From assembly GCA_021202635.1 (NCBI GenBank), contig JAJQCQ010000059.1:1-64000 (forward strand): a DNA stretch of 64,000 nucleotides, written 5' to 3'. The position numbers and the translations under genes are program-made. Below are positions 25,854 to 34,885 of the stretch, one piece after another. This stretch comes from Lachnospiraceae bacterium (lineage in GTDB: Bacteria > Bacillota > Clostridia > Lachnospirales > Lachnospiraceae). The notes under the pieces were generated by a model, which saw only the letters and a program-made list of their open reading frames with translations, ran no database searches and was not told where the DNA came from. Every line of letters begins with the position of its first letter. Within the stretch, counting starts at the first letter, position 1.

Positions 25854-28800
25854 ATGGCGGAACTGAGGCTGGAAGGCTACATAAATGTGATTCTGGATCC
25901 CGCGGCTGCGCAGGGAATTCGCAGGATTGGAGCGAAGGTGGCCGTGGATGTTGAAGCGGTAACGGGAGCAAAGAGCCAGATTATTATGCCGGGAGGGCAT
26001 TTGCCGCAGGCAATTCTGGTCGCGGAGCTGGGACATGATGCGCTGGCAGATGTGCTGGCGGAGCGAATCCCGGAGCTTGGCACACTGAAGGGCAAATGGG
26101 AGAGCTATGGCTTTTATCTGGTGGAGCATCCGCTGCCGGAGGTGGAGCAGGGACTTGTGATCGTGGGCAGTGACCGCATTGGCACTATTTACGGAATGTT
26201 CCATCTGTCAGAGCTCCTCGGCGTGACTGCGTGGGGCTTTTGGGGAGATGTCAGACCTCCGAAGCTGGGGAGCGTGCTTCTGACGGATCAGGAAAGGGTG
26301 CAGCCGGCAGCGGCGACCGTTTCTGACGAAGCCGGCCGGTATCCTTACAGCAAGGGCAAAACGGACAAAACAGCCATGTATCTTTCGGCGGCGGGGATGA
26401 GCGGTTTGCTGAATGACCAGCAGCCCCCTCAGACACCGTGCGATGCGGCTGTGATTCCGGTAAAGAATGGGATTTCGAAGGAGCCCTCGGTGAAATACCG
26501 CGGATTTTTCATTAACGATGAATGGCCGTGCTTTGGCAGCTGGACCTTCTCCCATTATAAGGGGTTCACGGCCGAGATGTATGACAAAATATTTGAATAT
26601 TTGCTGCGCATGAAGGGAAATTATCTGTGGCCGGCTATGTGGTCCTCTTCCTTTTTGCTGGACGGGCCGGGACTTGCTTCCATGGAGCTGGCGACGGAAT
26701 ACGGTATTTTTATCGGGATGTCCCATCATGAGCCGTGTATGCGCTCCGGTGAGGAGTTTTCCATTTTTAAGGGCGAACATTCCCCCTATGGAAATGACTG
26801 GAGCTATGAGAAGAATAAGGAAGGGCTGCTGAAGTTCTGGGAGGACGGCTTGAGCCGTGTGAAGGGGCAGAATATTTTCCCAACGATTGGTATGCGCGGG
26901 GAGAATGATTCGAAGATGCTGGGCGAGGATTCGACCGTACAGGAAAATGTCCGCCAGCTGAAGGAGATCATCACGGAGCAGAGAAAGCTGATCGCAAAGC
27001 ATATTAACCCGGATCTGAAGCAGGTGCCGCAGCTCCTTGCCATTTATAAGGAAGTGGAGGATTACTTTTTTGGAAACAGCGAGTCTGCGGGACTGCGGGA
27101 TTTTGAAGAGCTGGACGATGTGACGCTGATGTTCTGCGAAGACAATTTCAACAACATGCGCGCGCTGCCGCAGGACTTCTGCCGCTGCGCGGATGACGGG
27201 CAGACAGCGGGCACAGAAGCAAAACTGCAGATGGCGGGGGTCACGGAGAATGGGAGGCTGCGCGCTCATGCGGGCGGCTATGGGATGTATTATCATGTGG
27301 ATTACCACGGCAGCCCGATTTCCTATGAGTGGGTGAACTCTACGCCGCTTACGAAAATCTGGGAGCAGATGACACAGGCCTGGGAATATGGCATTCGCGA
27401 TGTCTGGATTCTCAACGTCGGCGATGTCAAATTTAATGAATATCCGCTGGGGTATTTTCTGTCGCTGGCGTACGACTTTGAAACTTACGGATGTGCGGCT
27501 CCGACGAAGCCTTCCTGTGATGATTTGCATCGTAAAAACGCAGATGTGCAGATTTCGGAGGCTTCCAGGGGGCAGGCCGCGGAAGCTTTTTATGGAAGAA
27601 AAGGCTATGAAAACACGCTTGCCTATCCGGCAGCCTGGGTGCGTTCCCTGTTTGGCGCTTACGCAGACGAAGAGCAGCTGACCGATATTACCTGGGTGCT
27701 GGAAGAGTCCACGCGGCTTCACAGTCTGCGCAGGGCGGAGGCATTGAACGATACGATTTACCACCCGGCGCACTACGGGGAGGCGAAGAGAATGCTGACC
27801 CGTGCGGAAGCGTTGGAGAAGAAAAATGAGGAACTGCGGGGAATGCTTGAGAAGACGCCCTGCGGGGATGGATACTACAGTATCATTTATTTTCCGGCGG
27901 CCGGTATCGCGAATCTTCTGAAAATGCACCTGTATGCAGGGCTGAATCATCTGTACAGTGCGCAGGGCAAGGCGGCCGCGAACCAGTATGGAGAAAAGCT
28001 GGAAGCCTGCATGGAAAAGGATCGGGCGCTTGCAGCGGAGATGTCTGCATTTAAAGGCGGAAAATGGAGCGGTATGGAGCGCGAAGAGCATATCGGTTTT
28101 GTAAACTGGAATGATGAGGATTACCGCTATCCGGTGCGTCACGTGATGACACTCCCGAATCACCCGCGTCTGGTGGTATCGCGCGCGGATCGGACGCAGA
28201 CCTTTACAAATCAGTATTTTCCGGTGCCGCTGGTGATTGATGATTTCCGGAATGCCGGAGCTGATGAGGTAGTCCTTGAAATCGCAAATGGCGGCCAGGG
28301 CGCAGTTGACTGGAAGATTGAGGGAGCAGACGACTGCTTTGAGATTACCCCGAAGGAAGGCCGCACGGAGCGGATCACGGAAGTGCGGATCCGTTTTCTG
28401 CGGGAGCGGTTTCTGGAAAAGAGGCGCGCCGATGCGTCCGCGCAGGAAAAGCAGGATTCCTTCTGCGGGCAGGAAGCGGCAGTTCACAGCGAAGGGTGTG
28501 ACAGCGCAGAATTTCCGTGTGCGGTTGTCACCGGACGGGAGCGTGTGCCGCTGCTGCTCCGGGCGGGAATAAAAGATCTGGAGGCGGTGCCGGACGGAGC
28601 ATTCCTGGTTCAGGATGGCATCTGCGTCTGGGATGCAGCTGCGTTTACGGAATATACCTCCATCGGCAGCGCCGCCTTCCAGGTGCTGGAGGAGTACGGA
28701 AAATACGATTCAGCCGTGAAGGTCTTTCCGACTACGGTGCGATTTGGAAAAGAAGAGTGGAACCAGAGTGCCGCGCCGTCTCTGACCTATGAAATCTGGG

Positions 28801-29150
28801 CGGAGGAGGCTGGAGCGTACTGCCTGACGCTGCACACCTCCCCGGCGAATCCGCTCATCTACGGCGGGGAGCTTCGTGTGGGCCTGGCGGTCAACGGAGC
28901 GGATCCGGAGACGGTGACCATCACCGGCGAGGGCTACCGGGGCGGCGACCCGGGCTGTGCCGCATGGTGTCAGGCGGTGCTTGACCAGGAGCATAAAGCG
29001 AAGACGTGTGTAAGCCTGCGGGAAGGCTTAAACCGGATTACCGTTTACGCGGGGGATGCCGGGATTGCGCTGGAACGCTTTACCCTGGTAAAAGAAGGGG
29101 CGGAGCTTCTGTCATCCTATCTGGGAGCAGATGTCAGCTATCGAAAGTGA
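25854..29150 (+). CDS. GH115 alpha-1,2-glucuronidase
   Basis: A 1098-residue protein with the GH115 order: N-terminal alpha/beta domain (VAVDVEAVTGAKSQIIMPGG), TIM barrel with YRGFFINDEWPCFGSW, LLRMKGNYLWPAMWSSSF and GIFIGMSHHEPCMR, helical domain, and C-terminal beta-sandwich from about residue 960 (TYEIWAEEAGAYCLTLH). GH115 enzymes release glucuronate or 4-O-methyl-glucuronate from xylan or related chains. No signal peptide. Residues 870-905 look like a low-similarity insert (RRADASAQEKQDSFCGQEA). It should supply glucuronate to the uronate branch in this locus. GGAAGGGGACGGATC precedes the start. Confidence 0.9.
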   Translation: MAELRLEGYINVILDPAAAQGIRRIGAKVAVDVEAVTGAKSQIIMPGGHLPQAILVAELGHDALADVLAERIPELGTLKGKWESYGFYLVEHPLPEVEQGLVIVGSDRIGTIYGMFHLSELLGVTAWGFWGDVRPPKLGSVLLTDQERVQPAAATVSDEAGRYPYSKGKTDKTAMYLSAAGMSGLLNDQQPPQTPCDAAVIPVKNGISKEPSVKYRGFFINDEWPCFGSWTFSHYKGFTAEMYDKIFEYLLRMKGNYLWPAMWSSSFLLDGPGLASMELATEYGIFIGMSHHEPCMRSGEEFSIFKGEHSPYGNDWSYEKNKEGLLKFWEDGLSRVKGQNIFPTIGMRGENDSKMLGEDSTVQENVRQLKEIITEQRKLIAKHINPDLKQVPQLLAIYKEVEDYFFGNSESAGLRDFEELDDVTLMFCEDNFNNMRALPQDFCRCADDGQTAGTEAKLQMAGVTENGRLRAHAGGYGMYYHVDYHGSPISYEWVNSTPLTKIWEQMTQAWEYGIRDVWILNVGDVKFNEYPLGYFLSLAYDFETYGCAAPTKPSCDDLHRKNADVQISEASRGQAAEAFYGRKGYENTLAYPAAWVRSLFGAYADEEQLTDITWVLEESTRLHSLRRAEALNDTIYHPAHYGEAKRMLTRAEALEKKNEELRGMLEKTPCGDGYYSIIYFPAAGIANLLKMHLYAGLNHLYSAQGKAAANQYGEKLEACMEKDRALAAEMSAFKGGKWSGMEREEHIGFVNWNDEDYRYPVRHVMTLPNHPRLVVSRADRTQTFTNQYFPVPLVIDDFRNAGADEVVLEIANGGQGAVDWKIEGADDCFEITPKEGRTERITEVRIRFLRERFLEKRRADASAQEKQDSFCGQEAAVHSEGCDSAEFPCAVVTGRERVPLLLRAGIKDLEAVPDGAFLVQDGICVWDAAAFTEYTSIGSAAFQVLEEYGKYDSAVKVFPTTVRFGKEEWNQSAAPSLTYEIWAEEAGAYCLTLHTSPANPLIYGGELRVGLAVNGADPETVTITGEGYRGGDPGCAAWCQAVLDQEHKAKTCVSLREGLNRITVYAGDAGIALERFTLVKEGAELLSSYLGADVSYRK

Positions 29151-29208
29151 GAAAAAGTGCGGGATGCCACCTGGCGTTTCCCGATGCTTCAAAGAAAGGA
29201 GAGTAATT

Positions 29209-30258
29209 ATGAACGGAACAATGAAAACAGCGGTTATGACAGATATCCGCAAGGTCGAGATTCAGAGACGGCCGATCCCGGTACCCGAAGAGGACGAGGT
29301 CCTGGTAAAAATCGAGTACGTAGGTATCTGTGGTTCTGACCTGCACTATTATGAGGCGGGAAGAATCGGAGATTTTATCGTGGAGCCGCCATTCGTGCTT
29401 GGACATGAGGCGGGCGGCACAGTCGTCGAGGTTGGCAGCAATGTAAAAAACCTGAAGGTTGGCGACCGTGTGGCACTGGAGCCGGGCAAAACCTGCGGGC
29501 ACTGTGAATTCTGTAAACAGGGCAAGTATAACCTGTGCAAGGATGTGGTCTTCTTCGCTACGCCGCCGGTGGACGGTGTCTTTCAGGAGTACGTGGCACA
29601 TGAGGCGGGACTTTGCTTCAGGCTTCCGGAGAACGTAAGTACGCTGGAGGGAGCGCTGATTGAGCCGCTGGCGGTTGGTATGCATGCGGCAAACCAGGGT
29701 GAGGCGCATCTGGGACAGACAGCGGTTGTAACCGGTGCCGGCTGCATCGGCCTGGTATCTCTTCTTTCTCTGAAAGCGAGAGGCGTTTCGAAAGTCATTG
29801 TTGTGGATGTGATGGACAAGCGTCTGGAGAAAGCGAAGGAGCTGGGCGCGGACGAGGTGATTAACGGTGCGAAGGAAGATACGGTGGCACGGATTGCTGA
29901 GATTACCGGTGGTGCGGGCTTTGATCTGGGGATTGAGACAGCCGGCTCGCAGATCACAGCGCAGCAGCAGATCCGCGCGGCGAAGAAGGGCGCGACGATT
30001 GTCTTTGTAGGCTACAGCCCGTCCGGAGATATGACGCTTCCGATCGGAACTGCGCTTGACAAGGAGCTGACCTTTAAGACGGTCTTCCGCTACCGCAATA
30101 TCTACCCGATGGCAATTGACGCGGTATCCTCCGGTAAAATTCACATCAAAGATATCGTGACCAATTATTTTGAGCTGGACGACATCCAGAATGCGCTGGA
30201 TTCCTGTGTGGACAATAAGGCGGAGATAGTAAAGGGCGTAATCCGGGTTGCGGAATAA
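29209..30258 (+). CDS. Zinc-dependent medium-chain polyol/sugar dehydrogenase
   Basis: The start at 29209 has AAAGAAAGGAGAGTAATT upstream; the track ORF start at 29131 lies inside GH115. The 349-residue protein shows the catalytic zinc site GICGSDLHYYE and GHEAGG, the structural zinc loop CGHCEFCKQGKYNLC, and the NAD-binding GAGCIGLVSLL. It resembles sorbitol and xylitol dehydrogenases. In this locus it may oxidise or reduce a sugar acid or polyol made from the released glycan units; the substrate is not fixed by sequence. It ends the glycan locus, followed by a repeat hairpin and a terminator. Confidence 0.88.
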   Translation: MNGTMKTAVMTDIRKVEIQRRPIPVPEEDEVLVKIEYVGICGSDLHYYEAGRIGDFIVEPPFVLGHEAGGTVVEVGSNVKNLKVGDRVALEPGKTCGHCEFCKQGKYNLCKDVVFFATPPVDGVFQEYVAHEAGLCFRLPENVSTLEGALIEPLAVGMHAANQGEAHLGQTAVVTGAGCIGLVSLLSLKARGVSKVIVVDVMDKRLEKAKELGADEVINGAKEDTVARIAEITGGAGFDLGIETAGSQITAQQQIRAAKKGATIVFVGYSPSGDMTLPIGTALDKELTFKTVFRYRNIYPMAIDAVSSGKIHIKDIVTNYFELDDIQNALDSCVDNKAEIVKGVIRVAE

Positions 30259-30288
30259 GCCTGACCACGAGCAGTAATGAAAAGTCAC

Positions 30289-30337
30289 GTAACTATTCAG
30301 AGCAGCAGGCCGCAGACCGCCTGCTCTGAACTGTTAC
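30289..30337 (+). repeat. Dispersed palindromic element, short copy E
   Basis: GTAAC-ta-TTCAGAGCAG at the left pairs with CTGCTCTGAA-ct-GTTAC at the right, around GCAGGCCGCAGACCG. Compared with copy A the stem carries a G-C pair where A has A-T. Confidence 0.8.
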
Positions 30338-30360
30338 AAAATCACATATAAAGAAACAGG

Positions 30361-30406
30361 CGGGATTCGCATGTCTGAGCTTGTGCGAATCCCGTGAACA
30401 TTTTTT
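30361..30406 (+). terminator. Terminator at the end of the glycan locus
   Basis: A perfect 10-bp stem CGGGATTCGC/GCGAATCCCG with a 14-nt loop is followed six bases later by TTTTTT. Confidence 0.7.
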
Positions 30407-30410
30407 GCAC

Positions 30411-30620
30411 ACCCGGGAGACTGGCTATTTGCTGGTTTTTCCCGGGTTATTCACATTATCCACAATTTTATGCACACCTATGCCCGGGAGGAAAAAGGAA
30501 AATTTTGTGGATAACAAGATTTACATAATTATTCGACAAAATCCGCCAGTTTAGGGTTTTGGAATTTGGAAAAAGGAATTATTGTCAACCAGTTATCCAC
30601 ATTATCCACACAATTCACAG
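30411..30620 (+). promoter_or_regulatory. DnaA-box cluster upstream of dnaD
   Basis: Five matches to the DnaA box TTATNCACA are present: TTATTCACA 30447-30455 and TTATCCACA 30456-30464 back to back, one on the minus strand at 30506-30514, and two more back to back at 30593-30601 and 30602-30610. Between them lies an AT-rich stretch (about 30510-30590). An inverted CCCGGG pair (30415-30446) flanks the left side. No dnaA gene is nearby, so a regulatory DnaA-binding site for the dnaD-dnaC operon, or an auxiliary origin-like site, is more likely than oriC itself. The rest of the 595-bp gap up to 30853 holds no convincing gene. Confidence 0.75.
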
Positions 30621-30686
30621 GAAAAGTGGCGGGGAAAACTCTTTCCACCGGTGGAAAAGTAGCGGTTCTCATTTTGGACGAAGTAT

Positions 30687-30694
30687 GTTATACT
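30687..30694 (+). promoter_or_regulatory. Extended -10 promoter element ahead of dnaD
   Basis: TG-T-TATACT is an extended -10 box, about 160 bp before dnaD and just after the DnaA boxes; no good -35 is seen. Confidence 0.45.
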
Positions 30695-30853
30695 CTTCCA
30701 AAGATGAAAAAACGGGCTGCAGATCACACCCTGACCAGATTGATCTTATTTATACATCTGCAGGTGTGACCTGTAACGGAATCCGGAGGCAGCAGTCATT
30801 TCTTTTTATTCCCGGATTTCGAAAAAGGATCGTGACAGGGAAGGCGCACAGAG

Positions 30854-32104
30854 ATGAAGATATATACAGATAATCCAGAGGGATCCACAGTGATCCAGAA
30901 TTCATTTATTGATCAGTACATGCCCCATGCCAATGGGGAGTTTGTGAAAGTCTATCTGTATCTGCTTCGCTGCGCGAACAGCGGGCGTGAGCTTTCCCTC
31001 TCCTCGATCGCGGATGTGTTTGAGCACACGGAAAAGGATGTGCAGCGTGCACTGACCTACTGGGAGCGGCAGAATCTGCTTCAGTCAAAGCTTTCGCCGG
31101 ATGGAACACTGGAATCGGTGACATTTCTGGACCCGGGGTATTATTCTACACCGGTGATTCTGGCGGATGCCCTGCAGGAGTCGTCCGATCTCTACAGCGA
31201 CGGGATGGCTTCCTACCGGGAGCCGCTTCCTGCCCGTCCGCATGGTCATGCGGCGGAACGGCAGCAGGAATCCGCCGGGGCGGCATCGCGCAGAGACGCC
31301 TCCTCCTGCCGGGAGAATGCCCCGGGAGGACGTCCGGCGACGATCCTGCGGATGAGAGAACCGGGAGATGCGATGGCAGACCAGCAGGGAAGTGCGCCGG
31401 AAGCTTCGGCGGCGGAGCATTCGAATGGGGGGGACTCCCCTCTGCTGTCGCAGATGGATCCGGCGGTGCAGGGTGCGATTCGCGAGCTTTATTTTGTAGC
31501 GGAGCAGTATCTGGGGCGTCCGCTTTCTTCCACAGAGCAGAGCGATTTTGTTTATTATTATCATACGCTGGGGTTTTCAACGGACCTGATCGAATATCTG
31601 CTTGAGTATTGTATTATGCGGGGGTCTTTCAGCCGTTATTATATGAATAAGGTCGCGCAGGGCTGGGCAGAGGCCGGTATCACGACTGTGCTGGAAGCGA
31701 AGAAGGAATCCAGCCTTTACAATAAAAAATATTTTTCCGTGCTAAAAGAATTTGGGATCAAGGGGCGGAATCCGGCCCGGTCGGAGCAGGATCTGATCGA
31801 CCGCTGGCTGAATGAGTACGGCTTTGACATGGAGATGATTCTGGAGGCCTGCCGCCGCACGATCCGACAGATACACGAACCGAATTTTCAGTATGCGGAC
31901 AAGATTTTATCCCGGTGGCATACGTCCGGGGTTCATACGATGAAGGACGCCGAGGCCGCGGATTTAAAATGGGAGCAGGAGCAGAAGGTAAAGAAACACG
32001 CGCAGAGCCAGAAGGGCTCCGGCAATGCGGGACAGTTCAACAATTTTACGCAGAGAGAGTATAACTATGACAGTCTGGAGAAGAAGCTGTTTGGCCAGTC
32101 ATGA
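30854..32104 (+). CDS. dnaD: DnaD domain replication protein
   Basis: A 416-residue protein with an N-terminal winged-helix DnaD domain (about 15-105: FIDQYMPHANGEFVKVYLYL... ALTYWERQNLLQ), a Ser/Gly/Arg-rich variable linker (about 115-205), and two DnaB_2/DnaD C-terminal modules: about 212-285 (VAEQYLGRPLSSTEQSDFVYY) and 300-372, ending with the YxxxIxxxW-type motif YADKILSRW. The family works in primosome assembly and helicase loading at origins. It is followed by the helicase-loader gene dnaC. The setting behind five DnaA boxes suggests control by DnaA. Confidence 0.88.
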   Translation: MKIYTDNPEGSTVIQNSFIDQYMPHANGEFVKVYLYLLRCANSGRELSLSSIADVFEHTEKDVQRALTYWERQNLLQSKLSPDGTLESVTFLDPGYYSTPVILADALQESSDLYSDGMASYREPLPARPHGHAAERQQESAGAASRRDASSCRENAPGGRPATILRMREPGDAMADQQGSAPEASAAEHSNGGDSPLLSQMDPAVQGAIRELYFVAEQYLGRPLSSTEQSDFVYYYHTLGFSTDLIEYLLEYCIMRGSFSRYYMNKVAQGWAEAGITTVLEAKKESSLYNKKYFSVLKEFGIKGRNPARSEQDLIDRWLNEYGFDMEMILEACRRTIRQIHEPNFQYADKILSRWHTSGVHTMKDAEAADLKWEQEQKVKKHAQSQKGSGNAGQFNNFTQREYNYDSLEKKLFGQS

Positions 32105-32185
32105 ACAGAGCCGGGCGGATAACGCTTCATGGGGCTGTCAGATGGCATCGGAGCAGGAATCAGGGATGATCATGGGTGGAGTGAT

Positions 32186-33277
32186 ATGGGACTGACAAAT
32201 ACGCAGTATGATGAGATTATGCGGGAGTATCAGCGCCGCCAGAATCAAACGCGGCAGGAGCTTTATGAGCGGGAGATGGAAGCGTATCGCCGGATACCGG
32301 AGCTGTCTGAGCTGGATGCGCAGATTGCGGCGATGAGTACGGCATGTGCACGGGATCTGCTGGCCGGGACGGCGGAGGAAGCGCCGGCAGCTGACCGTGT
32401 CCGGTCCGGGGATGATCGTCCTGGGACGGCCCGGGCGGAACGGACAGAAGAGCCGGCATTTCCCGCTTCCATCCGCTCGCTTCGCGGGCAGATTGAAGAG
32501 ATCAGTGCGAAAAAAGCGCAGCTTTTGCGGAATGCAGGGTTTCCGGAGGGGTATCTGCAGCCGCATTATCATTGCCCGGACTGCCAGGATACCGGTTACA
32601 TCGGGCGGGAGAAGTGCCATTGCTTCCGGCAGGCGACCATCGACCTGCTCTATACACGGTCCAATCTGCGCGACGACATCCGGGAGGATAATTTTGCTGC
32701 ATTTTCTCTGGAGTATTACCCGGAGACAATGAAGGATCCGGCTACCGGTCTCACTGCTGCCGCACTGGCTGCGCGCGCTCTTCAGGAATGCCAGCGCTTT
32801 GTGAGGGAGTTCGACGGGGAAGAGGCCGCGAACCTGTTTCTTACCGGAGATACAGGACTGGGCAAGACATTCCTCTCCCACTGTGTCGCCAATGCGCTGC
32901 TGGAAAGCACCCACTCCGTGATTTATTTTTCCGCATTCCGGCTGTTCGAATTACTGGCGGATTCCTCCTTCGGGCGCACCGATGAGCATGAGACGAGTGA
33001 GCTGGAACGGCATATTTTTGCGTGTGATCTTCTGATTATCGATGATCTGGGGACGGAACTGGTAAATTCTTTTGTTGCGTCCCGGCTGTTTCTGATCCTG
33101 AATGAACGGATGCTTCGCCGGAAAAGTACCATGATATCGACGAATCTGTCGCTGGCAGCGATCGCTGAGCGTTATTCAGAACGTGTCCTCTCCCGGATTT
33201 CCAGCGACTACCGGATGCTGCGCCTGATCGGGGATGATATCCGAATCCGCAGGAAGCTTGCGGCGCGGCATAATTAA
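32186..33277 (+). CDS. dnaC: DnaC/DnaI-like helicase loader ATPase
   Basis: Start 32186 (MGLTNTQYDEIM) is chosen because GGTGGAGTGAT lies just upstream; the track start is 57 bp earlier. The N-terminal region (about 1-110) is helical, followed by a four-cysteine zinc-binding segment CPDCQDTGYIGREKCHC, and an AAA+ domain with Walker A GDTGLGKTFLS and Walker B LLIIDDLG, plus the arginine-finger region RISSDYRMLRL. It would load the replicative helicase together with DnaD. The pair dnaD-dnaC is a normal arrangement in Lachnospiraceae. Confidence 0.9.
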   Translation: MGLTNTQYDEIMREYQRRQNQTRQELYEREMEAYRRIPELSELDAQIAAMSTACARDLLAGTAEEAPAADRVRSGDDRPGTARAERTEEPAFPASIRSLRGQIEEISAKKAQLLRNAGFPEGYLQPHYHCPDCQDTGYIGREKCHCFRQATIDLLYTRSNLRDDIREDNFAAFSLEYYPETMKDPATGLTAAALAARALQECQRFVREFDGEEAANLFLTGDTGLGKTFLSHCVANALLESTHSVIYFSAFRLFELLADSSFGRTDEHETSELERHIFACDLLIIDDLGTELVNSFVASRLFLILNERMLRRKSTMISTNLSLAAIAERYSERVLSRISSDYRMLRLIGDDIRIRRKLAARHN

Positions 33278-33288
33278 GAGGATGCACA

Positions 33289-33359
33289 TGCCGCGCTAGA
33301 GGAAACAGTCTGCTTACGCAGACGCGCGGCAGCGCGAGAATCCCGCAAAGCGGGATTCT
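33289..33359. terminator. Compound hairpins after dnaC
   Basis: TGCCGCG...CGCGGCA encloses CAGTCTGC-ttac-GCAGACG; next to it AGAATCCCGC-aaa-GCGGGATTCT forms a perfect 10-bp stem. T-richness afterwards is weak. Confidence 0.55.
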
Positions 33360-33391
33360 ATGTTGTATAAAAAAAAGACCGCGGCGGGGAC

Positions 33392-33419
33392 TTGACCGCA
33401 GGCGGTTTTATGGTATGAT
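33392..33419 (+). promoter_or_regulatory. Promoter of prs
   Basis: TTGACC and TATGAT with a 16-bp spacer and a TGG extension before the -10 lie about 130 bp ahead of prs. Confidence 0.6.
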
Positions 33420-33547
33420 GGAACCGGATTCTGGGAGTGCCGGGAGGACTGCGTGATTCCTTTCCGGAAGACGGGCAGGTCCTGGCAGACTCGTGATGAT
33501 TACAGAGGAATACCTGCTTTGCAGAGAGCAGGTCTGAGGAGGAAAAA

Positions 33548-34738
33548 ATGCAGACAGGTTATGAGCGGAATCTGAATTCGATCCCGGTCGGGGATCTGGG
33601 TATTATCGCGCTGAGAAGCTGCGAAGAGCTGGGCAGGAAGATCGATGCCCATATTGTCAACTGGCGGTCGGAGCGAGTGCATGAGCATCAGGGAAGTCCG
33701 CTGCTCCTGGGGTATGATAAGACTTCCTATCTGGTGAGTACAGATGTGCCGCGCTTTGGCTCCGGTGAGGCAAAGGGACAGGTGAATGATTCCGTGCGGG
33801 GCAAGGACATCTATATCCTGGTGGATGTATGCAACTACAGTCTCACATATTCCTTAAACGGTTATACGAACCGCATGTCCCCCGATGACCATTACCAGGA
33901 CCTGAAGCGCGTGATCGCAGCGATCGGCGGGAAGGCGCGCCGGGTCAATGTCATTATGCCATTCCTTTACGAGAGCCGCCAGTTTACACGGGCGGGACGC
34001 GAGTCACTGGACTGTGGGATAGCCCTGCAGGAGCTGACGAAAATGGGTGTGGAGAATATTATTACATTTGACGCGCATGACCCGCGGGTACAGAACGCGA
34101 TTCCGCTTCACGGGTTTGAAACGGTTCTTCCGGTTTATCAGTTTATCAAAGGCCTGTTCCGCGCGGCACCGGATCTGACGATTGATCCGGAGCATCTGAC
34201 GGTGATCAGCCCGGATGAGGGAGCAGCCGGCCGCGCGATTTATATGGCGAACCTGCTTGGTGTGGATATGGGGATGTTTTACAAGCGGCGTGATTACGCC
34301 CGCGTCAAAGACGGCAAGCATCCTGTGGTTGCGCATGAGTTCCTTGGCAGAGATATAGAGGGGCAGGATGTGGTTCTCATTGACGATATGATTGTCACTG
34401 GCAACAGTATGATAGAGGCTGCCAGACAGCTCAAAAAGAGAAAGGCGAAACGCGTGCTGATCTGCGCGACCTTTGGCCTGTTCACCAACAGCCTGGAGAA
34501 GTTTGACAAGGCCTATGAGGAGGGACTGTTTGACGCGCTGGTGACGACGAATCTGGTCTATCAGTCGCCGGAGCTGCTCTCGAAGCCTTACTACAAGGGC
34601 TGCGACCTCAGCAAATATATTGCGCTGATTATTGACACGCTGAATCACGATGGTTCCATGAGCGATCTGCTCACACCGACTGCAAGGATTAATAAATTCC
34701 TGGCAAAGCACAGAAAAACGGATAAGGCAATCGAGTAG
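33548..34738 (+). CDS. prs: Ribose-phosphate pyrophosphokinase
   Basis: The protein carries the paired phosphoribosyltransferase folds of PRPP synthase: the metal/ATP segment FDAHDPRVQNAIPL, DEGAAGRAIYMANLLG, and the PRPP-binding loop VVLIDDMIVTGNSM. It makes PRPP from ribose 5-phosphate and ATP for nucleotide, histidine and tryptophan synthesis. At 396 residues it is about 80 longer than classical Prs, with an extended N-terminus and inserts (RGKDIYILVDVCNYSLTYSLNG). This longer form is found in clostridia. GTCTGAGGAGGAAAAA precedes the start. Confidence 0.9.
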   Translation: MQTGYERNLNSIPVGDLGIIALRSCEELGRKIDAHIVNWRSERVHEHQGSPLLLGYDKTSYLVSTDVPRFGSGEAKGQVNDSVRGKDIYILVDVCNYSLTYSLNGYTNRMSPDDHYQDLKRVIAAIGGKARRVNVIMPFLYESRQFTRAGRESLDCGIALQELTKMGVENIITFDAHDPRVQNAIPLHGFETVLPVYQFIKGLFRAAPDLTIDPEHLTVISPDEGAAGRAIYMANLLGVDMGMFYKRRDYARVKDGKHPVVAHEFLGRDIEGQDVVLIDDMIVTGNSMIEAARQLKKRKAKRVLICATFGLFTNSLEKFDKAYEEGLFDALVTTNLVYQSPELLSKPYYKGCDLSKYIALIIDTLNHDGSMSDLLTPTARINKFLAKHRKTDKAIE

Positions 34739-34828
34739 GAGACGGCTTACCGGATCCTGCCCGCCGCGCGAGGCGCATCCGGCGCTGGCTGGAAAACCTC
34801 CATAATGCGCCTCTGTGCATAAAAAAGA

Positions 34829-34867
34829 CGGACAGGGAAGAGATTTTCTTCCCTGTCCGATTTTTTT
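34829..34867. terminator. Bidirectional terminator between prs and murC
   Basis: CGGACAGGGAAGA and TCTTCCCTGTCCG form a 13-bp perfect stem followed by ATTTTTTT on the plus strand and AAAAAAG ahead of it, so it works for both convergent genes. Confidence 0.9.
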
Positions 34868-34885
34868 CATAACTGTTCAGGATCA

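Noticed and set aside
26208-28487. 759-residue minus-strand ORF opposite GH115
   Set aside because: Shadow frame of a strongly supported GH115 gene; composition rich in Arg, His and Ile with no domain.
30411-30620. Chromosomal origin oriC
   Set aside because: DnaA boxes are convincing but dnaA, dnaN and rpmH are absent nearby, so only a DnaA-binding regulatory or auxiliary site is claimed.
30566-30769. 67-residue ORF across the DnaA boxes
   Set aside because: No ribosome binding site and its sequence is the DnaA-box region itself.
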